Positions 29,946 to 41,915 of a stretch of DNA of 64,000 nt are shown piece after piece. Within the stretch, counting starts at the first letter, position 1; every line of letters begins with the position of its first letter. Below the pieces are notes generated by a model. It saw only the letters and a program-made list of their open reading frames with translations, ran no database searches and was not told where the DNA came from. The position numbers were made by a program, and so were the translations under genes. The stretch spans positions 124,001-188,000 of the forward strand of contig JANFNE010000005.1 in assembly GCA_024867545.1 (NCBI GenBank), in the 5' to 3' direction. Origin of the DNA: Phytopythium helicoides (lineage: Eukaryota; Oomycota; Peronosporomycetes; Pythiales; Pythiaceae).

Positions 29946-30908
29946 TCACTTGGACGACGCAAGCAAATCTGCCACCTTCTCGGCCGACGGCATGCTGGGC
30001 TGAGCACCAGCCACTTGGACGCACAAGGCGCTGGCCGCAGCCGCTAGCTTCATGCTCTCAGGCACGCTCTTGCCCTGTGCGAGGCCCACGGCGAAGGCGG
30101 CACGGTAGCAGTCGCCCGCGCCAGTCGTGTCGACGACCTTGTCGACCGTGAAGCGCTCCTGGCGGTGGACGTCTCCTCCGTTCTCAGGAACGAACACCGA
30201 CCCGTCGGCGCCGAGCGTGACGAGCAGGTTGCGCGCTCCGCGGCTCTGCATGACCCTGGCGGCCTCGATGGCCTGCTCGACCGACTCGACGTTCTGGATC
30301 CCTGCGATTCGCGCGAGCTCCGTCTCGTTGGGGCAGAGGAAGTCGATGAGCGGCAGCAGGTCGCTGGGGATGGGGCGGTCGTCGCCCCCGGTGTCCCACA
30401 TGACAGGCACGCCGAAGCCTGCGGCCGTCTTGACGACGAGCGCGTTGACGTGTTCGGGCACCTCGCACTGCAGCATGACGACGGCGGCGTCCTTGACGGC
30501 GCGCTCCACGTCCTCAGGCAGCCTGTCGACCACTGGCCACGCGGCGTTGGCGCCGCCGACGATCACGATCGAGTTGTCGCCGTCCGGGTAGACGAACACG
30601 AAGGCCTGGCCGGAGGGCACGCCCGCGGGGTGGCCGGCCAGCGACGTGTCCACGCCGAGCGCCTGCAGCGCCTGCTCGAGCGTCTGGCCGTGCGCGTCGG
30701 CGCCGAACTGCCCCACGAAGCGCGCGGCGCTGGCGCTCGGCAGCAGCCGCGCCGCCGCCGCCGCCTGGTTGGCGCCCTTGCCGCCCGGGAGGACGCGGCC
30801 CGTGTCCGGCCGCGCAGCGCTCAGCGTCTCGCCGCGCGCCGGCAGCCGCGTGACGTCCACGACCACGTCGGCATTCACGGAGCCCACGACGAGCACGGCG
30901 CCAGACAT
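29946..30908 (-). CDS. RBKS: ribokinase (PfkB family)
   Basis: 320 aa, single exon. Phosphorylates D-ribose to ribose 5-phosphate. N-terminal VVGSVNADVVVDVTRLPARGET and GGKGANQAAAAARL are the ribokinase signature 1 region. The C-terminal DTTGAGDCYRAAF is PfkB signature 2, with the catalytic Asp of GAGD. Length is normal for the family. The ATG at 30908 gives the expected N-terminus; an open frame of 27 codons upstream lacks family sequence. It converges on the cyclase (89 bp between stops) and diverges from CENP-X, with 113 bp between start codons containing an ACCGGT inverted repeat. Confidence 0.93.
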   Translation of the reverse strand: MSGAVLVVGSVNADVVVDVTRLPARGETLSAARPDTGRVLPGGKGANQAAAAARLLPSASAARFVGQFGADAHGQTLEQALQALGVDTSLAGHPAGVPSGQAFVFVYPDGDNSIVIVGGANAAWPVVDRLPEDVERAVKDAAVVMLQCEVPEHVNALVVKTAAGFGVPVMWDTGGDDRPIPSDLLPLIDFLCPNETELARIAGIQNVESVEQAIEAARVMQSRGARNLLVTLGADGSVFVPENGGDVHRQERFTVDKVVDTTGAGDCYRAAFAVGLAQGKSVPESMKLAAAASALCVQVAGAQPSMPSAEKVADLLASSK

Positions 30909-30984
30909 GCTGCGCGTCGAGGAGAAAGGCGGGGAAATGGCGGCGCGGGCACGACACGCAGCAGCTTGAAGCTCGGGCATATCT

Positions 30985-31009
30985 AGCAACCGGTGCGATA
31001 CCGGTTGCT
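30985..31009. promoter_or_regulatory. perfect 10-bp inverted repeat holding two ACCGGT sites 11 bp apart
   Basis: AGCAACCGGT (30985-30994), a GCGAT spacer, then ACCGGTTGCT (31000-31009). It lies between the divergent ribokinase and CENP-X genes, 12 bp before the CENP-X start. The same 11-bp ACCGGT spacing is seen at 35516-35543 and 49347-49363, which suggests a binding site for a dimeric factor. Confidence 0.7.
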
Positions 31010-31021
31010 GCCAGAGGCAGG

Positions 31022-31309
31022 ATGGCGCCGAGCGCGACGTTCAAGGCGAGCCTGGTGGAGCGCGCGTTCCGGCGCGCGTGGGGCGAGGCGCGCGAGGGCG
31101 AGAGCGGCGGCGAGAGCGAAGAGGAGGCGGCCGGCGAGCGCGCGCGCAAGATCCACCCGGACGCGCTCAAGCTCAGCGCCGAGTTCCTGCGGCTGTTCGT
31201 GCTCGAGGCGCTGCACCGCGCGCAGATGGAGGCCATGGTCGACGACAGCGCAGAGGTCGAGCCGCGCCACCTCGAGCAGGTGCTCGCGCAGCTGCTGCTC
31301 GACTTCTAG
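31022..31309 (+). CDS. CENPX: centromere protein X homologue (CENP-X / MHF2)
   Basis: 95 aa, single exon, normal family size. A histone-fold protein that pairs with CENP-S, acting at kinetochores and with FANCM in DNA repair. It has the expected KIHPDALKLSAEFLRLFVLEAL helix (read in two parts), then AEVEPRHLEQVLAQLLLDF, whose ending closely matches CENP-X of animals and plants. A Glu/Gly-rich loop (about 20-40) is inserted after the first helix. Its stop TAG (31307-31309) overlaps the stop of the FHA gene on the other strand (31306-31308), the two sharing CTAG. The ACCGGT inverted repeat lies directly upstream. Confidence 0.88.
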   Translation: MAPSATFKASLVERAFRRAWGEAREGESGGESEEEAAGERARKIHPDALKLSAEFLRLFVLEALHRAQMEAMVDDSAEVEPRHLEQVLAQLLLDF

Positions 31310-34300
31310 TACTGCGCAGCCGGCGGAGGGTGCGCGCGGCGGACGCGGAGCAGCAGCCGCGTCATGGCCGCGGCGTGCTGCGCCTCCCGCTCGGCCACGG
31401 CGCCGGCCAGGAAGCTCGCGTGCTTGAGCCGCGTGGCGTCGACGGGCTGCGAGTTGGCAGTGGCTTTTGAAGGTGGAACGGCGGCAGCCACTCTCGCGAT
31501 CGAGCGGTGCAGCTGCAGTCGGCGGGTCACACGCTGCAGCGTCATTCACGACAAGGAATTATAGTCTGCAATTCAATGCATGTGAGGAAGAGAGAGAAGC
31601 CAGGAACGGACCTGCTGGAGCAGGCTTTGCAGGATCTGCACGCCTTTGGAGACTTGAACGTCGTCTTCGATGTCTTCGAGGAGCGAAGACCGACCCTTGC
31701 TCAGGCTTGCGATGAACGCCTCCTGGAGCGCTGCGCGCGCATTGGCTTGACTCGCCTTCTGCTCTGTCATCGTCGCGACCAGATACTGCTTCCAGAACAA
31801 TTGAATACCATGGACAGCTGAAACGGAAGCTGTATCATGTTGACGTACCTGGGAAGCGCGAAATCGCGCTGCAACAACATTGCTGTCAGACATTTGAAGC
31901 AGCTGTTCCAGCTGCGCGCTAGCCTCTTCAATCTGCGCATCGCACTAGCATCACATAACCCATAAGTCCTGCATCAATCGGAATGAATCGGAACCCGATA
32001 AGCTCACATTTGTGATGGACTTCTCGTAGAAGCCCTCGAGATCGTAAGTCCACTCCTCCAATGCGTGCATCTGTCGTCGGCGTGGTAAGATTCTGCTTTT
32101 TTGCAGTGGAAGCCACGAGTTCAACCATACCTTTTGTTGGCGGCGTTCTTCTATCCTTGACTGAGCCTCTACCAATGCCGTCTCTTTCTGCTGCAATTTT
32201 CCCTTCAATTCATCCAGCTGCCGAGTAAGCTCTCCTTCTATATCTCGCTTTGCACTTTGGTGCTCTTTGTCAAGTTCTTCCAACTCTAGATCGGCCTTTG
32301 CTTTAAGTTTTTCAGCCTGATGTTGAAGGGATTGCTCTGATCGACGGAGCAAGCACCCTACTTTCCAAATCGCTAAAGCGCGACGAAGTTGACGGCCAGC
32401 TTGACGACGAATCAAACGGCTAAGGATGCTGAGTTTCCTTCTCTGTTTGCTAGTCACACTCTGCCATCCCTTTAGGTGTCGACGTAATTGTTCGCGACAA
32501 GTACGTTCAAAGTGGCAACGAGCAGCATGAACAAGTCGAGTTGCCATCCGTATTTCTTCTTTTGCTGCCTGAAACCAACCCCGGAGGACTCGGCGTAGCT
32601 TCTCCTGTTCCACTCGACTACAATGTTTCGCCGCAGAATGATTCAATCGACTTTCGATGTGAACATCGTAGTAAAGTCGTAAGCGGTCTTCACTCGATGC
32701 TTGCCCTACGAAGAGTGAGTTTTCTCGCCAGGTACGGAACGATTTTCCTATGTGTCGGAGCAGAGCTCGAGATAATATGGCATGCATCACACGCTTGGCA
32801 CGACCTCCGATTAGAGTCGCACGGATCCACCTCGTAAAAGCGCTATAGACTAGACGTGATCCTGAACGAGATTGAAAAGCTTCGATTCGGCAGCTGACAA
32901 TCTGACTCTGAATGCTCGCAAGGCTTTGCCACTCTGAAAACGCACGATTTCGGCGAAGGATACCGAGTCGGTCAGATAGTTTCCGTAGTTGCTGGGCTTT
33001 GTGTAGCCGACGTTGAGTTTGTATACGAAGCCCTCGTTTCCATCTTACAAACCCTTGAGCTAGGGTATCAAGTTGCCGCTGGGAAATAGCTTGATCAATC
33101 AATTTTTGGTGAAGCGCTGTTCTTGTTTTCGTTGGGGGTACAGCAGCTGCAGCGTCGATCTTCAGTGGAGAACCTGAAGGAGTAGCTTTTGCTGTCACAG
33201 TCGATGCTCTAAAAGAGTGGGTATTCTGTTGTGGAGACTTAGGAGGAGTCGCACGTATTGGCTCCGAAAATCCTGGTAAGGAGTCTGCAAGACTCTCTTC
33301 CTGGTCTACCTCTTCGTGCTCTTGGTCTTGACCTTGCACTTGATAATTTCGGTTACTTAATTCCTGGAGTTCCGTGGCACTTACATGCTGGGGAGATAAA
33401 GCTGTCGGTGGTGTAGGTTTCTCGGACATGGCAGGCAACTCGTCATCTTCTTCATTGTCAGAGTGCTCTTCCTCATCTTCCGCACTTGCTTGCTGCATGG
33501 TTTTTGATGTTTGTCTTGGCTGGTCTCTAGTGATAGATGTTAGGTTGGGAGAGCGAGCGAGAACATGGTCGTCAACGTCGTGTCCTCTGCTCGCATTAAC
33601 ATCGGAATCAGTAGCCATGTAGCTGTCACCAAAAGTCATACTCCCGTTGAGAACCCGGTTCACCTGGCGCATTCGCTGCGATAGCCGCAGCTTCTCTATC
33701 TCAGCATAGTTTTTCTCTGCTGTGGAAGTGAAAGCAGAAGTAGATGTCAATGATTTGTCCTTCAAGGCATCCACTGACCGCTCGAGAATCGAGTCTTTGA
33801 ACGATGTCCCAGCCCTTGATCCCATAGACGCGCTCATCGATGATAAGAGCGAAGGCGGTGGCTCCATCATAGCCCGCCCTCCATTCAGCTCACTATCCGT
33901 GATAGAAGTGGTTGACTTGAGCTGTCGCTCGCGCAACTTTCGCTCGACGTAGTCACTCAGAGCGCTGTCGGAGGATGCATCTGCCAGTAGCTTTGAGAAC
34001 TGTTCTTCTCTCGACTGCTCAACTCCAGTCCTCTTCTTCGCCTTGTCAGGAGAAACAGATGCGAGTGACGCTGCAGACAAATCACGAGCCATTCGCTGCC
34101 GCTGCGACGATTCTCGATCGCCTCGAAGCGCGTCAAGCGCCTTACGAAAGTCGCGAGTACTAGAGCGACGCAGGGTGCTACTCGAATTGCCTGTGCTCCG
34201 CTTTCCAGTGAGCTCAAAGATGAACTCGTTCGCATCTGGCCCGACACCAAAGGCTAATCGATCGCCATGGACGACCCTCGCGCCGTCTTGAGGAATCTGT

Positions 34301-34602
34301 TGCCCATTAAGAAAGCACGAACCTCCTGCAGCAGTCGAGAACGGCACAAGGCTCCCAGAAGACTTTGTCGGGGAGAGACTCAGCAATGCGTGGACTTCAA
34401 GCACTCCGTTGACATCAGGCAGCACGACGTCACACGTTGACGCTCCAGCCCCGATCAAGGTCTTGGAGGACTTAAGCTCAATGGCTGCATCTCCATGATC
34501 CGAGGACGGCGCTACTGGTCGCAGGAACGGCATCTGCAGAGGGCTGGACCCTGTCTGTAGTGAGAAGACGCGACCAGTGGGGAGAAATTGACAACTGAAC
34601 AA
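31306..34602 (-). CDS. FHA-domain protein with Sfi1-like repeats (probable centrosome/basal-body protein)
   Basis: Exons 32008-34602, 31849-31932, 31612-31785 and 31306-31533 (1026 aa; introns 75, 63 and 78 nt). The N-terminal FHA domain (about 40-135) has LIGAGASTCDVVLPDVNG and FLNGQQI with GDRLAFGVG, for phosphothreonine binding. The middle (about 140-500) is Ser-rich and disordered. Residues about 520-760 hold at least seven repeats ending in aromatic-x-x-W (FVRWKRG, FSEWQSL, FTRWIRA, FRTWREN, LRGWFQA, LKGWQSV, LAIWKVG), the pattern of Sfi1 centrin-binding repeats. A coiled coil follows (about 770-850). A centriole or basal-body role fits an organism with flagellate zoospores; this is inference. 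The last three exons continue the helical frame and end opposite CENP-X. Confidence 0.82.
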
Positions 34603-34774
34603 CTGACGGACACAAGAGGCGCGGCGGGAGTGTTCATGCGGCCATAAAGCACACTAGGCGCCGCGCCGCGAGGCGGCACGGGTCCATCGGATGTTTATTT
34701 CGGCATGGCGATTCCTGCGTAATTATTCCCACTCGAATCCGCGCATCGGCTCGGCTCGGCTCGGCTCCGCGCGC

Positions 34775-35194
34775 TTAGGCCTTGAGGCGGCGGCTGCGGA
34801 TGGCCTTCTTCTGGAGGACACCCTTCTCGACCTTGGCGACCGTCGAGAGCTTCGACCAGCGGGCCAGGGCGGCCTGCTTGAGGTCGCGGCGGTAGAAGTT
34901 GCGCGAGATGTTGGCGCGGATGGTGTTGGCACCGCCGCGGGCGCCCTTGCGGAGCGGCACGACGTTCTCGGCCTTGGCCGGCTTGCGCTTGGCCTTCTCG
35001 ATCTTGGTGGTGAGCGAGATCTTCTTGTCGTTGAGCGAAATGTCAACGGCCTTGGTCGAGGCCAGGCCCGAGTACTTGCGCGAGTTGACGTTCTTCAGGT
35101 TGAACTTCTCGCTCGAGAACTCGTTGCCCGAGCGCTTCACGAGGAAGGAGCTCGTCTTCTTGGTGAGCAGCCACGTCAGAGTGTCGCTGGACAT
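34775..35194 (-). CDS. RPL28: 60S ribosomal protein eL28
   Basis: 139 aa, single exon. MSSDTLTWLLTKKTSSFLVK, then FNLKNVNSRKYSGL and basic stretches, ending VEKGVLQKKAIRSRRLKA, match eukaryotic eL28 in order and length. Highly basic, with strong codon bias (third-position C/G), as expected for a ribosomal protein. The start is the ATG at 35194; a few in-frame codons upstream are probably 5' UTR, and the sequence just before the ATG (CTGCAG) could be an acceptor of a 5' UTR intron. It is divergent from GatA, sharing a 467-bp promoter with several ACCGGT sites. Confidence 0.92.
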   Translation of the reverse strand: MSSDTLTWLLTKKTSSFLVKRSGNEFSSEKFNLKNVNSRKYSGLASTKAVDISLNDKKISLTTKIEKAKRKPAKAENVVPLRKGARGGANTIRANISRNFYRRDLKQAALARWSKLSTVAKVEKGVLQKKAIRSRRLKA

Positions 35195-35661
35195 CTGCAG
35201 TCGCCGCAAGCGCACGTTAGCTCCCCCCTCGCCCCTGTTCTCCTTCCCCTGCGCGGCTGCGAGCGGCAGTCGCTGCGTCCGGAGGCCCCTGCGGTCGCCC
35301 TCTACCGGTAGCAGGCGGTCGCCGTCCCCCTCTTGGCTGCTTCAACTGCCGCTCGCCACCTGCGCAGCCAGGGGAGCGCCCGCATCACATCCGCCACGCA
35401 CCTTTGCCGATTCTTCGATGGAAATAATGGGATGGCTCGGTATGTGGCGCCGGCCGCTTTCAGTTGCCGCCTCCTCCGCCAATCATCACTACAGAGCTAC
35501 CGGTAGCGACAGCATACCGGTACTGCACCGGTGCATCACCGGTATCCGCTTTTGACGCGTAATTACCCACCGTCGCACTTAATGCACACTTCTCAGTGCC
35601 CTCCTGGATAGTGCATCCACCAAGTTGTCAATCAATACGCCGACCTCGACAGGCGGCCAGG
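35195..35661. other. divergent promoter region, eL28 and GatA genes
   Basis: 467 bp. Contains an isolated TACCGGTA at 35303-35310 and the cluster of four ACCGGT sites at 35499-35543. No ORF with support. Confidence 0.6.
35499..35543. promoter_or_regulatory. cluster of four palindromic ACCGGT sites, three at 11-bp spacing
   Basis: ACCGGT begins at 35499, 35516, 35527 and 35538. The first lies in the palindrome GCTACCGGTAGC and the third in TGCACCGGTGCA. The outer ATACCGGT/ACCGGTAT pair makes the last three one nested dyad. About 120 bp upstream of the GatA start. Confidence 0.75.
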
Positions 35662-37691
35662 ATGCTGCGCGGCGCGAGACTCGGCCGGCGCCTGGCTCAC
35701 GGCCCACGGGCCGCCGCGCTCCGCTATGCGAGCGACTGGTGCAAGCGCAGCCTGCTGGAGGCGGCGGCGGCGCTGGAGCGCGGCGAGGTGACGGCGGAGC
35801 GGCTGGCGCGCGACTGCCTGGCGCAGGTGGAGGCCACGCGAGCGCTCAACATGTTCGTGTGGACGGACGAGGAGCGCGCGCTGCAGCTGGCGCGCGAGTC
35901 GGACGCGCGCAGGGCCCGCGGAGAGGCGCGCGGCGCGCTCGACGGCATCCCGGTCGGCGTCAAGGACATTTTCTGCATGGAGGGCGTGCCCACCACGGCG
36001 GCGTCCAGGATCCTCGACGGCTTCGTGGCGCCGTACGAGTCCACGGCCACGCGCAGGCTGCTTGAGAGTGGTGCTGTGCCGATCGGGAAGCTCAACATGG
36101 ACGAGTTCGCCATGGGGTCCGGCACGCTATACTCCAAGTTCGGCGCGACCGTCAACCCGTGGTCCGAGGACCTCGGCGACCGCGCGGTGGTCGCAGGAGG
36201 AAGCTCGGGAGGAAGTGCGGCTGCAGTGACGTCTGGCTGCTGCTTTGCTGCGCTAGGATCTGACACTGGAGGCTCTGTTCGCCAGGTGGGAGCCGGATGG
36301 GTGTGATTTGGTGACTACTGCCTCTAACATGTTGCTCCTGTTGGTGGAATAGCCAGCAGCTTACTGCGGTATTGTCGGGCTCAAGCCATCCTACGGACGG
36401 GTTTCGCGCCACGGTATGATCTCGTACGCGAGTTCGCTGGATACTCCTGGCATTTTCACGAGAACAGTCAGGTAGGCATCTGCGAACTCTATCGTTGGTG
36501 TGATCACACTTCCAGCCACTCACGTTTCTTGTGAGCATGACAGTGACGCCGCGGTGGTGCTCAAGGCGATTGCTGGTCCTGATAACAGCGATTCGACTTC
36601 TTTGCCCGACCCAGTGCCATCAGACTGGGTATGTGTACTTTGTTACATTGCGTCAAAGGTGCTAAGCTGACACTTGGATTATTCAATGCGGAATAGCTCA
36701 CGAACATCGGAGCAACAGAATCAAAAAATCTTTCTGGAGTTCGAGTTGGTGTTCCCCACGAGTATTTCGTAGAGGAGCTCCCTGAAGAGATTCTCCATGT
36801 CTGGGACCAGGGAGTCAAGTGGCTGCGTGATGCTGGTAATATTGGTTTGCATTTCATCTATGCTATGAACAAGCGCTAACAGTCCGGGATTTTTAGGTGC
36901 CCAAGTCGTGAGCGTCTCGCTTCCGACGACAAAGCTTTGCATTCCTGCCTACTATATCATTGCTTGTGCGGAGGCATCTTCAAACCTGTCGCGTTATGAC
37001 GGTGTGCGCTATGGCTACCGGTAAGTCGGTCACAACCGTACTTATCTTGGTCTTACGTTGGTGCTGATGGATTTCTTTTCTGTCTAGTGCCAAGAATGTC
37101 GAGCTCGAGACGCAAGAAGACCAGTCGGACGCACTTCACGACTTGTACTGTCGAACACGCTCCGAGGGTTTTGGTGACGAAGTCCAGGTACTGTCAGTTT
37201 TAGCTTGCCTGGCAAATGGATATAGTGGAGAGACACAAGCTCACCTTCTTTCCTCATGTTTTCAGCGCCGCATTCTGTCGGGCACCTTTGTGTTGTCTGC
37301 CGGGGCAATGACAGACTACTATGAGCGCGGAGTTATCATTCGCCAGCGCATTCGCGAAGACTTCGAGCGTGCATTCAGCGAGCACAAAATTGACGTGCTC
37401 CTGACGCCTACAACTCCTACCGGCCCTTTCCCGATCCACAACAAACAGTCAGAGGAAGACCCCGTCAGCATGTACCTCAACGATGTGATGACTATTCCTG
37501 CGAATATGGCGGGTGTTCCGGCGATCTCAGTTCCGGCTGCCTTAACTAGTGACGGAACGCTCCCTCTTGGCCTTCAACTGATGGGTGCTCGTAAGGAGGA
37601 AGGAAAGCTACTGGCAGTCGCTGACGCACTAGAGCAGCGTGCTGAGTTCTCAAAGCTAATTCCCGACCGAGTTTACCAGGAGCGGCGGTAA
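35662..37691 (+). CDS. GATA: glutamyl-tRNA(Gln) amidotransferase subunit A, mitochondrial
   Basis: Seven exons: 35662-36285, 36353-36471, 36544-36628, 36697-36835, 36897-37020, 37088-37187 and 37266-37691 (538 aa). The amidase subunit of GatCAB, which converts Glu-tRNA(Gln) to Gln-tRNA(Gln) in organelles. Amidase signature: catalytic Lys in [18 protein letters not shown] with the cis-Ser and nucleophile Ser, and [16 protein letters not shown] reading across intron 1. Later family segments are [22 protein letters not shown] (in parts), [14 protein letters not shown], and [10 protein letters not shown]. The N-terminus ([20 protein letters not shown]) is Arg/Ala-rich without acids, a typical mitochondrial presequence. 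Intron sizes are 61-78 nt. Confidence 0.92.
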
Positions 37692-37826
37692 GAAGTTAGA
37701 GGACACGAAGACTCTATAGATTGAGAAGATGTGTCACGCAATGTCAATAACAAGCATGGTTGGTGCCCTATGACAAGACTAAAACATGCAAAACTAACGT
37801 TCTCGACTTTACGATGCCTACTTTTG

Positions 37827-39570
37827 CTAAGCAAACGCAGTCACCATTGCGAGAAGGATCGTAACAACTGCTTGGGCTTCAAACAATTGAGCAGCTGCAT
37901 TGGATTCGGAGCTGGAGCTGCCGGCGCCTTGCGAAGTATCTTCTGCAGAAACAGTAGCCTTTGAAGAGCTTTGCGATCCTGTCTGGCCTCCATCAGCACT
38001 TCCTGCGGTTGCAAGTGTACATGTGAGAGCTATCCAAGGGCCAACATGCACCAGCTTCGCTTACCAGACGCTGAGCCAGTATCCCACTTGCTCTCAATGT
38101 CGACAGGCTCTTCAACTGCTGATCCTTGCTGGTCATACGTACCGCTGAAACTCTTCCTCGCAAACGAAATCTCATCTTGAAGTTCCCAAGAAGCACTCTT
38201 TGGCTCGTGGGTAGCATCCGTTGCTGCGGATCCCCACTGCCACTTGAGCTCTTCATCCGTCGCTGTCAAGTAGCCAAAGCCGTACTTGGGGATTAGTGTC
38301 TTCCAGGTGAAATCAACAATCTCAAGCTCAGCCTCCTCGCGAATGTACTCATTGTTGCCGGGACTACCGCTGATGATGATTGGTGGCACATTGTATCCGT
38401 TGAAAGTGCTCGCCTCAAACACAATGTACGTGTGCTCGTGCCCCGCAAGATACAGATCCACATCATACTGACTCAGCAGTGGAAGGATCTCCGTCACAAA
38501 ACGGTTGCCAGTAGCACTGAGCCCGTCAGGAGTCTTGAATGGCGGTCGGTGTCCGCACACAACCACATACGGAGTTTTGCTGCGATCAACGCGGCTCAAA
38601 TCGTACTCAAGCCACTTTGCCTGGGCGGTTCCAGTGGCGAGACGGGCGTCGTTATCAACAGCCCACGTTCCGTCAGATTGAGGAGCCACGAAAGCTTCGT
38701 CCCCGTAAACCTCCGTGTTGATGAAGACAAAGTGGATGCGTCCCGACGTGAAGCTGTAGAATTCGGGCGAAGCCGAGCCACTGACAGCTCCTGCGCCGCT
38801 TGTGATCCCATAAAATCGGCGCAAATAGTTCTGCACCGCGAGGTCAGGCGAAAGACCGTACTGGTACTCGTGCTGACAGAATCAAGGCAAAAAGTGTGAG
38901 TAGATGCCCCGCGCTTCAAATCAATATGACAACGTACATTGCCCACGGTCGTCATCATGGGAACCTGGGATGTGATGTCGAGTAGCTCGTCCATGTAGTT
39001 CTCGGCGTTGGACGTGACGAGCTCGTACGACAAGTCACCAATATTGAGCACCCCCGTGTACTTGCCAGAAGCGAGCTCTTCCTTGAGTGCGGGGAGCGAG
39101 ACGGCCGATGCGTGGCCTTGCACTGGTGCCCCCATGTCGCCGAAGACCGCCCAAGTAATCTCACCTTCTGGGATGGTTGCGTTCATAATCTGCGTTTCAA
39201 GCGTATCGAACCCTAGACCGGAGGTGCTCGAGTTTGGCGCCAGCGCGTAGTAGATGGTCGATCCCGGTGCCAGTCGTGGCAGTAGGGCAGTCCAGCAGGA
39301 AACCAACGCGCCGGCAGACTGCTCTACGGTTCCCAATGACTGGCCACTAACGGTCTTGGCGCCGTCCAAATCGGCAGCGGTGCCGAATATGATGGACGAC
39401 GTACTGGCCGAGGCGTCTGTGACCCAATCAAGCATGTAGTTGACGCCCGAGCCATCGTCAGATGGCCCAACAATGCTCAGGTGGAACTGGGTCGTGGCTG
39501 CTAGCACTTGGCTGCCGGTTATCGCGCCAGCGAGCGCAGCGAAGGCGACGGCCACGCTGCGTGGCTGCAT
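37827..39570 (-). CDS. secreted purple acid phosphatase with probable GPI anchor
   Basis: Exons 38938-39570, 38065-38872 and 37827-38002 (538 aa; introns 65 and 62 nt). A metallophosphoesterase that hydrolyses phosphate monoesters outside the cell. Signal peptide about 1-24. The N-terminal fibronectin-like domain is followed by all five purple acid phosphatase metal motifs: FGDMG, IGDLSYE, GNHE (formed across intron 1), VVCGHRP and AGHEHTY. The last exon encodes a Ser/Gly-rich linker (SQSSSKATVSAEDTSQGAGS) and a hydrophobic end, VVTILLAMVTAFA, the usual GPI-anchor signal layout. An Inr-like TCATTCGGCACATTT precedes the start. Likely role: phosphate acquisition at the cell surface. Confidence 0.9.
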
Positions 39571-40298
39571 TATGGCGAGCTCGAGTCTCTAAATGTGCCG
39601 AATGATACACGCAGGGGATTTGAGGCAGGGCGTCATAATTAATCGGCGGGCCAGAGCCAGACAATCGGGCGGAGCTGCTGAACCTCTACAGTACGACTCG
39701 GTTGAAGGCGCGAAAGTCAGCTGGCAATTGCTGTCCGAAACTGTGCCTGGGCGAGCCAGATCGTGCCATAAACACGGTACCCCCAACGATTCAGCTCGTC
39801 GATGAATCTTCCTTATTTCCTCCAATGAGAGGTGGGTTCAGCTATCGAGTTTTGACCAATCGCACTTCGGATCTCCTCGCCCACGTGGCAATCTTTGGAT
39901 CATGGATCCATCTTGCAGTTGCTGCGAGATGCAAGGCGGCTTCATGCAGGCGTGGCTGCCGAACGGCGGGCGAGGCTATTGTAATCGCTGTGTATATTTC
40001 TCAGTGTTTTCGTCTTGCTCTCCTCTCGCGCCACTACATCAAAGTGCCCTCGTCGGCCCCTGAGCTCCATTCGTGCGCGTCCAAACTCACACACAACGAC
40101 GCGCTCAAGCGCAGCTACAGGGTTCCCAGTCTCCCACGCACACGTCCGAGCCCTCTCCATCTCGAAAAATGTGTGTGGAGAACTGGGAATGCCACCGAGG
40201 GGGAGGATCTATGCTACCTAATCTCCAAGGGGCGGCAGAGCGTTCGATCCCGACTGGCCGCCCCTCGTTCCGCCTTGGCCTTACTGCAGCCTCGCCAC
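39571..40298. other. intergenic region
   Basis: 728 bp between the acid phosphatase start and the stop of the MYND gene. Apart from the Inr-like site just upstream of the phosphatase, only unsupported frames; a 273-codon plus-strand frame at 39702-40523 is antisense to the MYND gene at its end and lacks any domain. Confidence 0.55.
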
Positions 40299-40905
<607 letters not shown>

Positions 40906-41915
40906 GGTCTCTGTCGTCTGCGCCTTGGGCCGATCGAGGGGGAATGACCGCTCAGGCGCGAGCGAGCGGTGAGGGCTGGCCAGCTTGCAGTAGATCCTAC
41001 ATGAATGAATAACCCTTCAGAATACAGTTCTCATTTGTTGGATAGTATACTCAATCTAGCAACGTACGATCGGATAGACCTGCGGAATCGAATGATTAGG
41101 GACCTTCGGGACGCAGATGGTTGAACGTGAGGTAGAACGCGTGGCACGTGGGGTGCGTTCGTATGGGGGTTTGTATGCCCGCGTGGATCGGCTCGGCGGA
41201 GCCTCAATGCTGCGCTGCGCGGCGGACGATGGGGCGACGCGCTAGGTTCATGTGCTGTGGGCAATCCCGACCGTAAGCCATGGCGGACACGTGGAGACGC
41301 AGGTCGAGTCACGACGCGACGGCCGCGGGCTGTGGCCCACATGACGGCGGGAGTCGGCGGAAGGCGGGCGCAAACGTGCAGGAAGGGTCCTCTCCTTCCT
41401 TCCGTGGACGGCTCACGCTCCTCGCTGGCTCGATGGCAGGCAGGACGTTGCAGAAGCGTCTCAAGCTCTCGTAGAGCCTCTTGGACGGTGGTGACGCGGC
41501 CGTTTCGCGTCGGGAGTCATCGAGTCATGTGGCGGCGATGACCAGCCCCTCGTTGCAGAGCTGGCCCCCTCTGTATGTACAAGTTCACTATGTAGCAATA
41601 GCAGCGGGCGGCACCGCGGCGTGCGTGATGGGGCCGGTCCGCGAGAGCAAAGCGAACAGACCAAGTTGAGCCGCGGCGAGCCCGCAAGTGCGCGCTGTTC
41701 CGCCCATACAGTGCGCCAGCGCCTTTACGCGCCCGCCCTCTCCATAAGGGGGAGCCGCGAATCGTATGGCCCCCAGTATGCGCAACTCAGAAAAGAAGGC
41801 GCGGGTGTGTAGCGCACACCACGGCCTCGCGGCCTCCCCTTTTCGCTCCTTCCCAAGAACAAAAAGCCCCCGGACCGACCGCGCGCGGCCCGGCCGCAGT
41901 GTCTTCCCCGCCGCC
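40906..41915. other. intergenic region between divergent MYND and FYVE genes
   Basis: 1010 bp. Frames on both strands are short and compositionally biased. Nothing recognised. Confidence 0.55.
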
